NCBI RefSeq assembly: GCF_040436345.1
Contig: NC_133234.1
Span: forward strand, 12,771,446-12,835,445
Direction of reading: 5' to 3'
Source of the DNA: Pagrus major
Taxonomy: Eukaryota; Chordata; Actinopteri; Spariformes; Sparidae
Length of the DNA: 64,000 bases
The notes beneath the pieces are model-generated. The model was not told the DNA's origin, searched no databases, and saw only the letters and a program-made list of their open reading frames with translations. Positions 54,118 through 64,000 of the stretch are shown piece after piece (within the stretch, counting starts at the first letter, position 1; each line of letters starts with the position of its first letter). The translations under genes and the position numbers were made by a program.

Positions 54118-54205
54118 ATGCTCTTCTTCATCGACCAAACTGAGGAAAAACTCCAGTGAAATGCACCCTGGCACAAAAGAGAGAACACCTAAAAATCTGT
54201 CTTGA
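54118..54205 (+). promoter_or_regulatory. prr35: Two upstream ORFs in the prr35 leader
   Basis: After the acceptor at 54108 the leader contains two short ORFs before the main start: 54118-54159 (13 codons plus stop) and 54161-54205 (14 codons plus stop). They lie nearly back to back and end 54 bases before the prr35 ATG. They could lower or regulate translation of the main ORF. Confidence 0.6.
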
Positions 54206-54259
54206 ATTATCATCCTTTTAAAACGATCACATACTCTTTATAAATATCAAGACTCAATC

Positions 54260-56587
54260 ATGTCCAAGGACGATGCTTGTAAGGTGACGTCTGCCAGCAA
54301 ACACAAGGAGCGCAAGCCCAAGAAGCCTCACTACATTCCCCGGCCATGGGGCAAACCCTACAACTACAAATGCTTCCAGTGCCCCTTCACCTGCATGGAG
54401 AAGTCCCACCTGTACAACCATATGAAGTACAGCCTGTGCAAGAACTCCCTTTCCCTGCTCATAGAGTCGGACTGGCCGTATAAAAAGGGAAACATCCTGC
54501 ATCCGGAGCAGCTGCGACCCTTTCAGCAGGCGCACGGCCTTCAAGCTGCGGGGAAAGATCAGCTAGAGCAGGTAACAGGGACCGAGGAGAGACAGAGGAA
54601 ACAAAGAGTGATGGAGGAGGAAGGTGAGGACAGGGAAAGCCAGGTAGCGGAAGATGAGGAGGAAGGAGAAAGAGGAGAGAGAGTAGAGGTCACGAGGGAG
54701 AGCTCGAGTAACAGCAGAGGAGACGCCGCAGAGATCCCTGCCAAGAAACCTAAACAGCCAGAGTCGGAGCTTCTGATGGCTGACATGCTCTCCCTGGAAG
54801 ATCAGCTTCTACGAGCGCGATCAGTCGAGGTAGAAGCCCAGCTCAAACACTATAAGCTGTCCAAGACGTGTCTGACAGCGCCCGGCCTGCTGTCGGAGCA
54901 GTGGCGGCTCTTAGCGTCCAGCCACACTAAGGCCAAAGCTGATGGTGCTCAGCCCAGAGTGAGCGGTTCAATCCCCTGTTACCCTCCCCCGCCGAACCTG
55001 GTGGATTACCAGGATCCCACTGGACTCAACCTGTCAATGCTCGGGGTTGGCTACCCCATCAGCCCCAGCCTCTTCTCCTACATGAACTCCGCCATTCCCA
55101 CTGCTGCCACAGGTGTCGCCGCGCAGACCCATGCACAGCTCGCCCAGCTCCCCTTCCTGGCGTCGGCTGCTCAGCTGATGCACCCGGCCTCCAGCACCAT
55201 CACCGACAGAGCTCTTATCCCCCCTCGTCTCTACTACCCCTTCCTGTGTGAGCACACATTCGGACCAGCCTCCAGTCAGAGTGACACCGGTAAAGTGCTC
55301 AAGACGTCCCCGAACAGTCTAGAAGCGAGCTCCCTGTCTGGCTTCCAGCCTAAAGTGAACCTCTGGAAAGTGCCTGCTCTGCGGCCAGGGACCACCGCGG
55401 TCTCCCCTGCTGGCTGGGTGTCACCTCAAAGAGACTCCCCTGATCAGGGCTACCGGCTGGGGGAGAAACTTCAGGCTACAGCCAAGGAAGGAAAAGCAAG
55501 CTGGGGCCTCAAGAGGACAGGGGCCCCACTGGGGAACCACGAGACTCCTACGGAGAAGAAGCCGGCCATGGGTTTCACTTTGGACCTCCTGAAGAACATT
55601 CAGACTGCATCGAATGTTAATATGGCAGCAGACAAACTTCTCTTCCATGGCAGGTAAGGATTTCTAGAAAGTTTCTGACAATCACTGTTTTATCATGTAA
55701 TTACCGACAGGGATGTTATGATTAAGGGTTAGGGTTTATGAATGAAAAAGTCTTGAATTTCTCCTCTTCTCAGTTTACAGGATGCTCAGCTTCAGTCCCG
55801 GCCCACTGAACTCTGGTACAACGATCCTCTCACCAGTCCCACCAGTGAAACATCTTCTCTTCCTTCCTCTGGAGGAACCAATTCCCAGGAATCCTCTGCA
55901 GCCCGTACAACAGGGGAGGGAGCCTCAGAGTCAGTGGCTGCCCTCCTCAGTGACCTCTCCAAGGCTTTGCAGGAGTACCAGGAGGCCGAGCGCAAGATCT
56001 CCCACCTGGAGAAGGAGGACCTTCCTGCCCAGCGCCACCTTTGGGAACACCTCAGCAAAATCCGCAGCGAGCTCTCCCACATCCACCTGGCGTTAGAGCG
56101 AACGGCCCGACAGAGCGACGGGCCTCTTGACCTGTCAGTGAAGAGGGGCTCGTCAGATTCGGTTGGCGACCACGGTACAGGGGAGGACGGCAGCTTTAAA
56201 GACAACACGACAGAGACGGAGGAGGAGGAGGAGGAAATGGAGGATAAAAAGGAGGAGGAAGAGAACGAGAGGAAAGCGATGAAGGCTTCGTTAGAGAGTC
56301 GGAAGCAGTCGTTGGACATGCTGATCAAGATGAGTCAGGCGTCGATGGTGAACGCGGAGGTGCTCTCTCCTGGTGGTCTTGGCATGAGGCCCAGCTCTGC
56401 TGAGGCCTTGTGGCCGAGCAGGACCACCAAGTGTGAGGCGGACTCCAGTGTCCTGCTGTGCCCTGACGGCCGATCGGTGGTGTTCACCGACATCCCATCC
56501 TCTGTCAAAACCCCAAAGAGACCCCCATCCATACAGCGACTAGAAGCCCAGTGTCCTTTGAGCCCTTTGACAGCCACTGACAATTAA
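54260..56587 (+). CDS. prr35: PRR35, ZNF750-like C2HC zinc-finger protein, 2 coding exons
   Basis: Coding exons are 54260-55653 and 55774-56587, joined by a 120-bp GT-AG intron that splits a Ser codon, giving 735 aa. The N-terminus (KERKPKKPHYIPRPWGKPY then CFQCPFTCMEKSHLYNHMKY) is the conserved start of the ZNF750/PRR35 family. It carries one zinc-finger motif with Cys38, Cys41, His54 and Cys60. The middle is proline- and serine-rich with a GLNLS motif. The C-terminal exon has a probable helical segment (about 520-575), PLDLS at about 582-586, which fits the CtBP corepressor motif PxDLS, and an acidic Glu-rich run. ZNF750 is a nuclear regulator that uses PLNLS motifs to bind CtBP; a similar repressor role here is inference. 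The choice of PRR35 over ZNF750 rests on the overall sequence and linkage to stub1. It is longer than human PRR35 (recalled as about 570 aa). Confidence 0.88.
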
Positions 56588-57065
56588 ACTTCTGTTCTTC
56601 ATACAGTTATTCAAATGCAGTTTTCTTCATTGTTACTGACATGTCTGATTTTCACTGACCGGGTGAGGACTGTCACTCTTTTCCTCAGTTTAACTTCACA
56701 CAAACCTCAAACGTTTTGCACCTTATATATAGAGAATGAATGAAAATATTTGAAGGAAAAGTCTTACAAATGCACTACGGACATTGATTGTTACAATAAG
56801 ATTCTTCTAAAAATGTAACATCAGCACTTATTATAATTTCCATCAGGATCGTTTGAACAGTTAAGTCCATTAAAATCATGTGGAGAGACAATCCTCTGAA
56901 TGGATTTGTATATATTGTAAATACAGTAAATGTAAGTAAAATGTTTTAAAGGGTAAATGGTTTTATATGGATGATGTCATGTTGGACTGCATCATTTCAC
57001 TTGATGACGATAAATTGTATTATACACGTTGTATTTCTTTGAATAAACTGAGTAAAAAACAAAGA
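56588..57065 (+). other. prr35: prr35 3' UTR with AATAAA
   Basis: No ORF is seen after the prr35 stop codon. A canonical AATAAA at 57042-57047 lies about 455 bases after the stop and is the likely poly(A) signal. Confidence 0.65.
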
Positions 57066-59540
57066 GTTTCATTCTTTTTATGAATGTGGAATAATTAAAT
57101 AAATAACAGAAAACAAAAATAATAAAAGAAATTACATTTACAGTTTGCAGCACACGCCCGCTGGAAAGCCCACGAGGCTAAATGCCATCATCACAATCAT
57201 TTAGAGTCTAACTAAGCGACTAACAAATTCGTAGTGGCAGCACCACCTGACCCTCCTCTATCTGCCCTGACAGAGTCGGGTGGCTGTGCTAAAGGTGAAG
57301 CAGCTCCTTAAGCCAAATTCCCATCAGTGGGGTCACCTGTGCCTCTGCTCGTGGATCCAGGAGCCCCCCCCCCCTTCAAAGGTCAGGGCTCCAGGGCTGA
57401 GCTCCACGTAGACTACCTGTCGCCCCCTGGATGGTCACCTAGTGCTGGGCTGCCCCGCATCCATTCACCACCCTCACACTCAAGACACGGCAGCAAAGGT
57501 CAGCTGCCTCGAACAGGAGCAGCCACATTGGATGCTCAGCCTGAAGAGGTCAAAATGTCCATCTGATCTTTTTAACTTTTTTTTTATTATCTAGAGTTGA
57601 TATTTGCTGAAAGTCTGAATTGAGTTATCACAAAAATCACATTTCTTATTTTACTTATTGTGCTCCATAAAAAAAGGCTTTAATTCAAGCAAGTAATTGC
57701 GAATCTGAATTTTAGAGTTATGTATAATATTCAGATATATTATTTAATAAAGGCTGCAACTTACTGCTAATTATTTAATAATGATTGTCGATTATTTCTT
57801 GATTAATCGATTAGTTGTAAGAATAATGTCATAGAAAATGTCAGAAAATGATGACAAATGTCAATCGGTGTTTCCCAAAGCCCAAGATGATGTCCTCAAA
57901 TGTCTTGCTTTGTCCACAACCAAAAAATTCCCTGTTTATTGTCATAGAGAGGCCTAAAGAAACCAGAAAATATTAACATTTAAGAAGCTGGTATTAAAAG
58001 AAAAGAAATTTCTTTCTTTTAAATCGATGTGGGATCAACATCTATCCGTCCATCCCCTCAATATAACCTCATTATAAAATAAAAACATTAGACCCCCACA
58101 GCAAATACTTATTTATTAAAAAATAAATATCTGATTCTTGTGCTTTGTCATTTTCTCAGATACTGTAGATCTCTCAATTTTCTCATTGAAGCAGAGCTGT
58201 AAAAATGCTAAAATTTTACAATAGTTGTGTATAAACAAAACAACAGAAGAGTTTCATATCAACTGTCGACAATAGAAAAAGAAATCTCAATATCGGCACA
58301 ATGTCACTGACTTGTTTTAAGGGTTTTTGCTTAATGGCAATTTGGATGTTTTAGATGTTAATCTCTGTTGTATTCACTAAAATCAGGATCCAAGTAGATA
58401 GCTCCCTCATGTGGACAAATGATTTAGAGCCAGATGGACAGCATGGGACAGTCAGCACTTAGAAATTACCAACAAGCAAAGCAAAGCAAAGCAAAGAAAA
58501 GAAAAGAAAAGAAAAGCAAAGAAAAGAAAAGAAAAGAAAAGAAAAGAAAAGAAAAGAAAAGAAAAGAATTTAAAACTCACAGCAATGATCTTTGCACCAC
58601 ATTTTCTCAGTCACCTGACACCAACACATTCAATCACACCAGTGTGTCTTTACAGATCATTATCAAAGATAACTGGCCAGAACTATATTTTGCAGTGACT
58701 GTATACACACATCCTTCCTCAAAAGGAGAACACATTTAGAGAACTGAGGCCAGTTAGAATAGGGAGCGCAGTTGTGAGAAGTAAAGCAGCATGAGAGGAG
58801 CATAAAAGGGTAAGTTCTTATATAAAATTAAGACAACTTAAATGTTTTAATTAAATATTTAATGCCACAGAGTCAGGATGGAATAAGTAAAGCAATACCA
58901 TAGAAGAAGAACATGCTGTAAAAAGTATAAGACAACAGGTTTTTTATAATTAGTTCTGTAGATGTAATCACAATCATTCAATATTGTAACAATTGATTTT
59001 TAACCATTCAATTATGAAGGGCATAGAGGTAAAAGATTTTCGACAAAGCAAGACCAGATTTCCTTTGACTCTGACCATTCACTGCAACTCTGGCTGCTCA
59101 TATGGCTCAGTGATGTTGTATTTATGTAGAATGGATGTTATTTCAAATTTAGGAATGTGGTTTGATCAAACCATACGTCAGATTGAAAGAAATTGAAAAT
59201 GAGACGACTAAAAAGATGGTTCAAGAACTTAAAAATGACAGAAGAATGAATTAAAGTAGGCATTATGTTTTACAGTGGAGAAACCCTTAAACACTGAAGC
59301 AGCTTTAATCGATATTTGTATGACACCGTATCATTTGACAATGTTAAAACGATGTGACGAGGTGAGAGGGGTCACTCCTTGTGATGAACTTGAAATTTAA
59401 CACCTTGACCAGCTTCCCTCCCCAAGCATTTTTGCAGGCAGCTGTTCCCACGTAAAAGCTCCTTTGAAAATAGTGAGGCAGTGGGCAGCTTAAGAACCAG
59501 ATACTTCCCCTAGTAGCAGTTAGAAACCCATTACAGAGTG
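57066..59540. other. Spacer between prr35 and the TLR
   Basis: No coding exon is recognised. The part at 57230-57560 is GC-richer, with an 11-base C run at 57364-57374 followed by CAAAGGTCA (nuclear-receptor half-site type). The rest is AT-rich and includes an AAAAG microsatellite at 58475-58568. Confidence 0.45.
58475..58568 (+). repeat. (AAAAG)n / (CAAAG)n microsatellite
   Basis: About 19 pentanucleotide units, first GCAAA then GAAAA. The apparent Lys-rich reading frame across it is an artefact of the repeat. Confidence 0.95.
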
Positions 59541-59548
59541 TCTACATA

Positions 59549-59556
59549 TATAAATA
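59549..59556 (+). promoter_or_regulatory. TATA box of the TLR gene
   Basis: TATAAATA lies 171 bases upstream of the TLR start codon, which predicts transcription starting near 59580. A donor-like TG|GTGAGA at 59624 and an acceptor-like TTTTCAG ending at 59684 could bound a very short leader intron, but this is uncertain. Confidence 0.5.
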
Positions 59557-59595
59557 AGGAACTGTTTGCTATCAGATCAACGTTAATAGCGTAAA

Positions 59596-59724
59596 ATGTG
59601 TAAAAAGTCAGTGCAGATTTCTGGTGAGATTCATTTCTAACTTCCTCTTAATGCATTGGCTTTTCTATCTTGACCTATTTTCAGATTCCTGACCTCAATG
59701 CAGTCAAGGGAAGCTAAGAAGTAA
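59596..59724 (+). promoter_or_regulatory. Three upstream ORFs in the TLR leader
   Basis: If transcription starts near 59580 and the leader is unspliced, three short ORFs precede the main ATG: 59596-59640, 59651-59692 and 59698-59724. The last ends two bases before the TLR start. They could restrain translation of the receptor. Confidence 0.5.
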
Positions 59725-59726
59725 AA

Positions 59727-62700
59727 ATGATGCTAACCATCCTGTTCCTGCTCCTGCTCAACACCTCGGCCTGCTGCGGTTTCGGCTTTAAAGGCTGTGC
59801 TCAGAACTTCCCCGTGGTCAACGTCATGTGGTGCTTCAACCGGAACATTGCTAACCTCTCTGAAGTCGTTAGCATGATCCCCGATAACATAACAACAATC
59901 AACCTGTCCAAGAACAAGATCCAAGTCATCCCACCTGGTTCATTCAGTAAGGTGCTTGGCCTCCAACACCTGGACCTGAGCCAGAACCTGCTGGTCTCTC
60001 TCAAAGGAGGAGAATTCAGTGGCCTGGACGTCCTCGAATTTCTCAACCTCACCTGCAACAACATCTCACACATCCACTCCAATGCCTTCGACGGACTCCC
60101 CAGGCTGCGAACCCTGCTTCTGATCCACAACACACTTGCAACAATCTCTCCAGAGATCTTTAATTCCCTCCCAGCGATTCGAGAAGTCGACCTGTCTCTG
60201 AACAGGCTCAAGGCATTCGGCTGTGGAGAGTCCGGTGGGTCCTCCACTCTTCAGCGGCTCGATCTTTACGCAAACTTCATCCAGAGGGTTAATGTGAGCT
60301 GTTTCCCAGCCCTTGGGTACATCCGGCTTTCCAACAACTCGAAGCTGGAGTTGCAGGCGGATACTTTTGCCTCCAACCCCAGGCTGAAGAGTCTTCTTTG
60401 TCAGCGAGTTAAAGCAGAAGAGCTGCTGGGACTCTCGGCACAGACAAAGAAGAATCTCTCTCGGGTGGCATTTTCTCTGTTTGTGGAGAAATCTCCTTTG
60501 ACTATCTGTGGATTGCTACAAGGAATGGACCGGCTTGTGGGAATAGAGGTACGTCCACTTGTTGAGATTCAGCATCTCATTGCTTATGCAAAATCTAAAA
60601 GAAATATTATGTGCATTTAATCCAATACAGGTTGACTTGAAAGGATCCATGTTACCTCAGACTAACACCAGCCTGCTGGACTGCGCTACTCCACCTGTGG
60701 TCATTATAAACGATGCCAACCTCGGGGATGTTGCTCAGTTCTCTATTGGGAGGGGGAATACGAGCAAACTTTATCTCAACAACTGTGGTTTGAGGCAGAT
60801 ATCACGTACGACATTTAATGGCTACCCAAGGCTGAAAACGCTGCAGCTGAATCAAAACAAGATCGTCATTCAGCAGGACACATTTGAAGATCTGACCCAC
60901 CTCACCTTCTTAAGCTTCGACAGGAGCAAAATTCGTGACATCGACCCCAACTGGTTCGTCCCTCTGAAGAGGCTAACCCGCCTTTCTCTCCTGAAAAATG
61001 AAATCACAGAGTTGCCACCAAAGGTATTCAGCGCCCTTACTAAGCTAGAGCAGCTCTTCCTGCAATTCAACCTGCTGAAATACATCTCCAAGAAGCCCTT
61101 CAGTAAGCTGCGCAGGCTCACGAAGCTCAACCTCAGTTTGAACATCATTGATTTCATTGAAGAAGGCTCCTTCGAAGACCTGACGAGGCTCAGGTATTGA
61201 GTGTTCTCTGCTTGCACAGTCATCTTTCATCAACTTTGCTCACTGTCCATTTATTTAACACGTTTATCTGTCATTTAGTTACATGGACTTGAGTGGGAAC
61301 CGCATCAAGAGGCTGACACCACCGATTCTGTCTGGTCTGGTGAATTTGAAGACATTTGTTCTGTACAACAACCGCCTTCATTTTAAATCCTATGAAACTC
61401 CTTTCATCAACCTTACTTCCCTGGAGGTATGTGTTTTGCTCGAGTCAGTAAATCTTGAGAAGAGTGATGCACTGTCTAACATTTAATCTGTTTACTTGTG
61501 TGTCTTCCACGTCTAATTTGAAGTATGTGCAGATGGAGTACCAGGGTCCCGGAGGTCGAGGCATTGGCACCATTGGACCGCATTTCTTCCAGGGTCCACG
61601 TAGACTTACCTCATTTGGCATCGGGCACAGCATCAAGGTCAACTTCCATCCTGATGCCTTTGTTCCTCTGGTCCATTTGAAATACCTGTACATAGCTGGA
61701 GTGGTTATGAAAACGACCAACCTGAGTGCAACGCTGTCCCCTCTGAAGAACCTTCAGAAGCTGACACTTTACAGGGCAGACCTCGATGCTCTTCCTGCTA
61801 ACCTGCTGCCACCAGATAATAGACTGGAAATTCTCAAACTCCAGGCAAATCACCTCCGCACTGTGGACAAAACGATGCTGGATGCTCTGCCAAGGTAGAA
61901 GAGCTACTTAAACGTCTAGCAAGCAGGAACGATTTGCCTTCTTGTAAAGAGTTAGTTGAGAAGATATCACTCTGATGGTAATAAAGCTAACAGCAGGCCT
62001 TTAAACAGGGGGTAACCAACAGCTAGCATTGTCTAACAGTAATAAAATCACCCCTTCTAAAGCTCAGTAATTAACATGATATATTGCACTTTTTTGATCT
62101 GTAAAATATCAGTACAAAAACAAACCAGATTATCTCTTAGCCAGGCACAGTAACTTCCAGTGCAACTCACAGCAACTAGCAGATACCAGGAGGTCACTGC
62201 ACCCGGCCCAGATAAAGTCCGGCACGCAACCACTACAACTTTTTGAACTTTGGGTGTTGTTAAGATTAAGCAAACAAGATATAATATGTTGACAGGCCAG
62301 CTTGTCAGACAGTACATTGTGTTCACTTGTTAAAAAGAGCATCTCACACCATGCTGTTTGTCAAGTGTTATCAACCGATAAATCTGTGGTGTGAGTGTAA
62401 ATGTCACGAAAATGACATCAAACTTTACCACGGCCTCAGACGACGAGGAGTTTTAGCAGAGTGGTGAATGTTTCTACATTAAAGCTAAAAAGTGATATGG
62501 AAACATTTTTTTTTACAAGGCCTGTGTTAAAAAACTGTCAAATTTCCTTTAACCCTTATGTGGCAGTGACATCTAACAACAAAGACTACTTTTAGTTTTT
62601 GTTTCTCATACTACTAAAAGTATTTAAAGTATAGTTCGGTTAAAAATATATCAGCTTATATTTCATGAAACATAAAAAAACTGTAGGGGTGCTGAGGGGG

Positions 62701-63995
62701 CTATAGCACCAACTAAGAGAAGGCATGTATCTATGAACTACACTGCAGAATGGAGTCTCTGTTAACAGTTTATGCTCCATGTGAGTGAGCATCAGCAGCT
62801 CAGCCACGGTGCTGCCACGCATTTAACAAGCATCCTGTGTGGCCAGCCTGTAACATTTGCCGAATTTCCAAGAAGGCCCAAATAATTAAGTATTAATCAA
62901 AGACAGTGTTTCAGAAAGTTTCACTTTCTCCTAATTCAGCAATTCACAAAATTGAGAGATTTTATAAGGGAGTCTGGTGAGTTTTCTTTTTGTTGTCGAC
63001 TGCAGTTGCTGGGGCTTTACCTGAACTGGCATATATTTAAATGTGATCAAAACGTCACTCGTGGTGTTTGTGTGTTTTCAGATTGCGTACTTTGGACATC
63101 ACAGAAAACCCACTTACCTGTTCCTGTGCTAACGCCTGGTTCAAGACCTGGGCCATCCACAACACTGAGACACAGGTAATAGAAGCTGCAGACAGTATCA
63201 ACTAAAACTACATGGCTTTCTTTAACAGCTCAAATGTTGTTGTTTTCCCTCCAGGTGTCCTACCTGTACGACCTGCAGTGTGACAACAACAGATCCTCTC
63301 CCTACCTGTGGCAGTTTGATGATAAGGCCTGCTCCTATGATGAGGTCTCCTTCACTCTCTTCCTCACCTTCTCTGTGTTGGACATTGTGTTTGTATGTGT
63401 GTGTCTGGCCTGGCACACACAAGGCCCTACTCTGCGCTACCTGCTGCTCATCCTCAGGGCCAAAATCCGTGGACGTAAGGGGGCAGCAGGGGGCAGATTC
63501 CAGTATGATGCATTCATCTCCTACAGCTCTCAGGATGAAGCCTGGGTGATGGAGCAACTGGTGCCAAATCTAGAAAGGCCAGCCGCCGGTGCACCGAGGC
63601 TCCGACTGTGCCTCCACCATAGAGACTTCCGCCCCGGTACTGCAGTGCTGGAGAACATCGAGGCGGCCATTTACAATTCCCGCCACACCATTTGTGTGGT
63701 GACACGTCATTTCCTGAGAAGTGAGTGGTGCTCCATGGAGTTTCAGCTGGCCAGTCTGAGGCTCTTATGTGATGGCAGTGATGTCCTGCTGCTGGTGTTC
63801 CTGGAGGAGATACCTGAACACTGTCTGTCTCCCTACACACGCTTACGAAAGATCGTACGGAAGAAGACCTACCTGCTGTGGCCCGAGGAACCACAAGAGC
63901 AGGACGCTTTCTGGGTCAGACTGGTAGATGCTTTGAAAGACGAGGAAGAGGGAGAGAGAGGAGGAGATGATGAATTGGCACGACTGATTGGTTAG
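59727..63995 (+). CDS. Toll-like receptor, TLR11 family (TLR13/22/23-like), 6 exons
   Basis: This is a type I membrane receptor for microbial ligands that signals through its TIR domain to MyD88/TICAM-type adaptors. Exons are 59727-60548, 60631-61193, 61279-61426, 61524-61894, 63082-63175 and 63255-63995, all GT-AG and in frame, giving 912 aa. The protein has a signal peptide (LTILFLLLLNTSACC), a long leucine-rich-repeat ectodomain (LDLSQN, LDLYAN, YMDLSGNRI, LKLQANHL), an LRR C-terminal cap with Cys648-x-Cys650, Cys675 and Cys692, a membrane segment at about 697-719, and a TIR domain at about 749-895. TIR box 1 is YDAFISYSSQD, box 2 is LCLHHRDFRPG with the BB-loop proline kept, and box 3 is FWVRLVDAL. 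The exon 4 start at 61524 fits relatives best, but 61533 is also in frame. The TIR and the YQGP segment fit the fish TLR13/22/23 group; the exact member cannot be named without a tree. Confidence 0.92.
61916..62245 (+). repeat. Interspersed repeat in TLR intron 4
   Basis: The 1187-bp intron 61895-63081 carries a copy of a teleost repeat recognised by TAAAGAGTTAGTTGAGAAG, the CTCAGTAATTAACATGATAT segment and the GGCACAGTAACTTCC segment. The same family occurs at 5476-6010 and 44741-45674. The rest of the intron shows nothing coding. Confidence 0.6.
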
Positions 63996-64000
63996 ACCAA

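Noticed and set aside
55792-56328. 178-codon minus-strand ORF
   Set aside because: Antisense shadow of prr35 exon 2; its Ser-rich run is the reverse of the Glu-rich stretch.
58434-58739. Lys-rich 101-codon ORF
   Set aside because: It is a translation of the AAAAG microsatellite, with no homologous domain.
59801-60247. 148-codon minus-strand ORF across TLR exon 1
   Set aside because: Antisense of leucine-rich repeats with no independent support.
60549-60630. TLR exon 1 reading through to a stop at 60620
   Set aside because: The GAG|GTACGT donor and TACAG acceptor join two in-phase LRR segments; read-through would truncate the receptor.

Overview
The window is vertebrate nuclear DNA, most likely from a percomorph teleost. 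Genes are split by GT-AG introns, non-coding space is large, (CA)n, (GATA)n and (TA)n microsatellites are abundant, many interspersed sequences match repeat motifs familiar from teleost genomes, and the last gene is a TLR11-family Toll-like receptor of a kind expanded in fish. No bacterial, viral, CRISPR or prophage feature was seen.

Four protein-coding genes can be supported, all on the + strand. (1) stub1/CHIP (18677-21948, 7 coding exons, 284 aa) is a TPR/U-box co-chaperone ubiquitin ligase. (2) A secreted short pentraxin of CRP/SAP type (24765-25700, 3 exons, 244 aa) has its initiator ATG alone at the end of exon 1. (3) prr35 (coding 54260-56587, 2 coding exons, 735 aa, plus two probable non-coding 5' exons at about 50850 and 51574) is a ZNF750-like C2HC zinc-finger protein with a CtBP-type PLDLS motif. 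(4) A TLR13/22/23-like Toll-like receptor (59727-63995, 6 coding exons, 912 aa) ends five bases before the window edge.

Region by region: 1-17.3 kb is gene-free apart from repeat fragments and microsatellites. 17.3-23.7 kb holds a predicted CTCF motif, the CpG-rich stub1 promoter region with a palindromic CRE, and stub1 with a long 3' UTR. 24.6-25.7 kb is the compact pentraxin gene, also preceded by a CRE. 25.7-50.7 kb is a 25-kb gene-free interval of nested repeats, microsatellites, G-quadruplex motifs and GC-richer islands that may be regulatory. 50.7-57.1 kb is prr35. 57.1-59.5 kb is spacer, and 59.5-64 kb is the TLR.

The genes do not form an operon or an obvious pathway. stub1 and prr35 are also linked in human (16p13.3), so this looks like an old syntenic block. 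The pentraxin (soluble) and the TLR (membrane) are both pattern-recognition proteins. I did not find a convincing new biological system. The observations most worth a second look are the start-codon-only exon of the pentraxin, the PLDLS motif in prr35, the six-exon TLR with a leader full of upstream ORFs, and miniature transposons nested inside older repeats.
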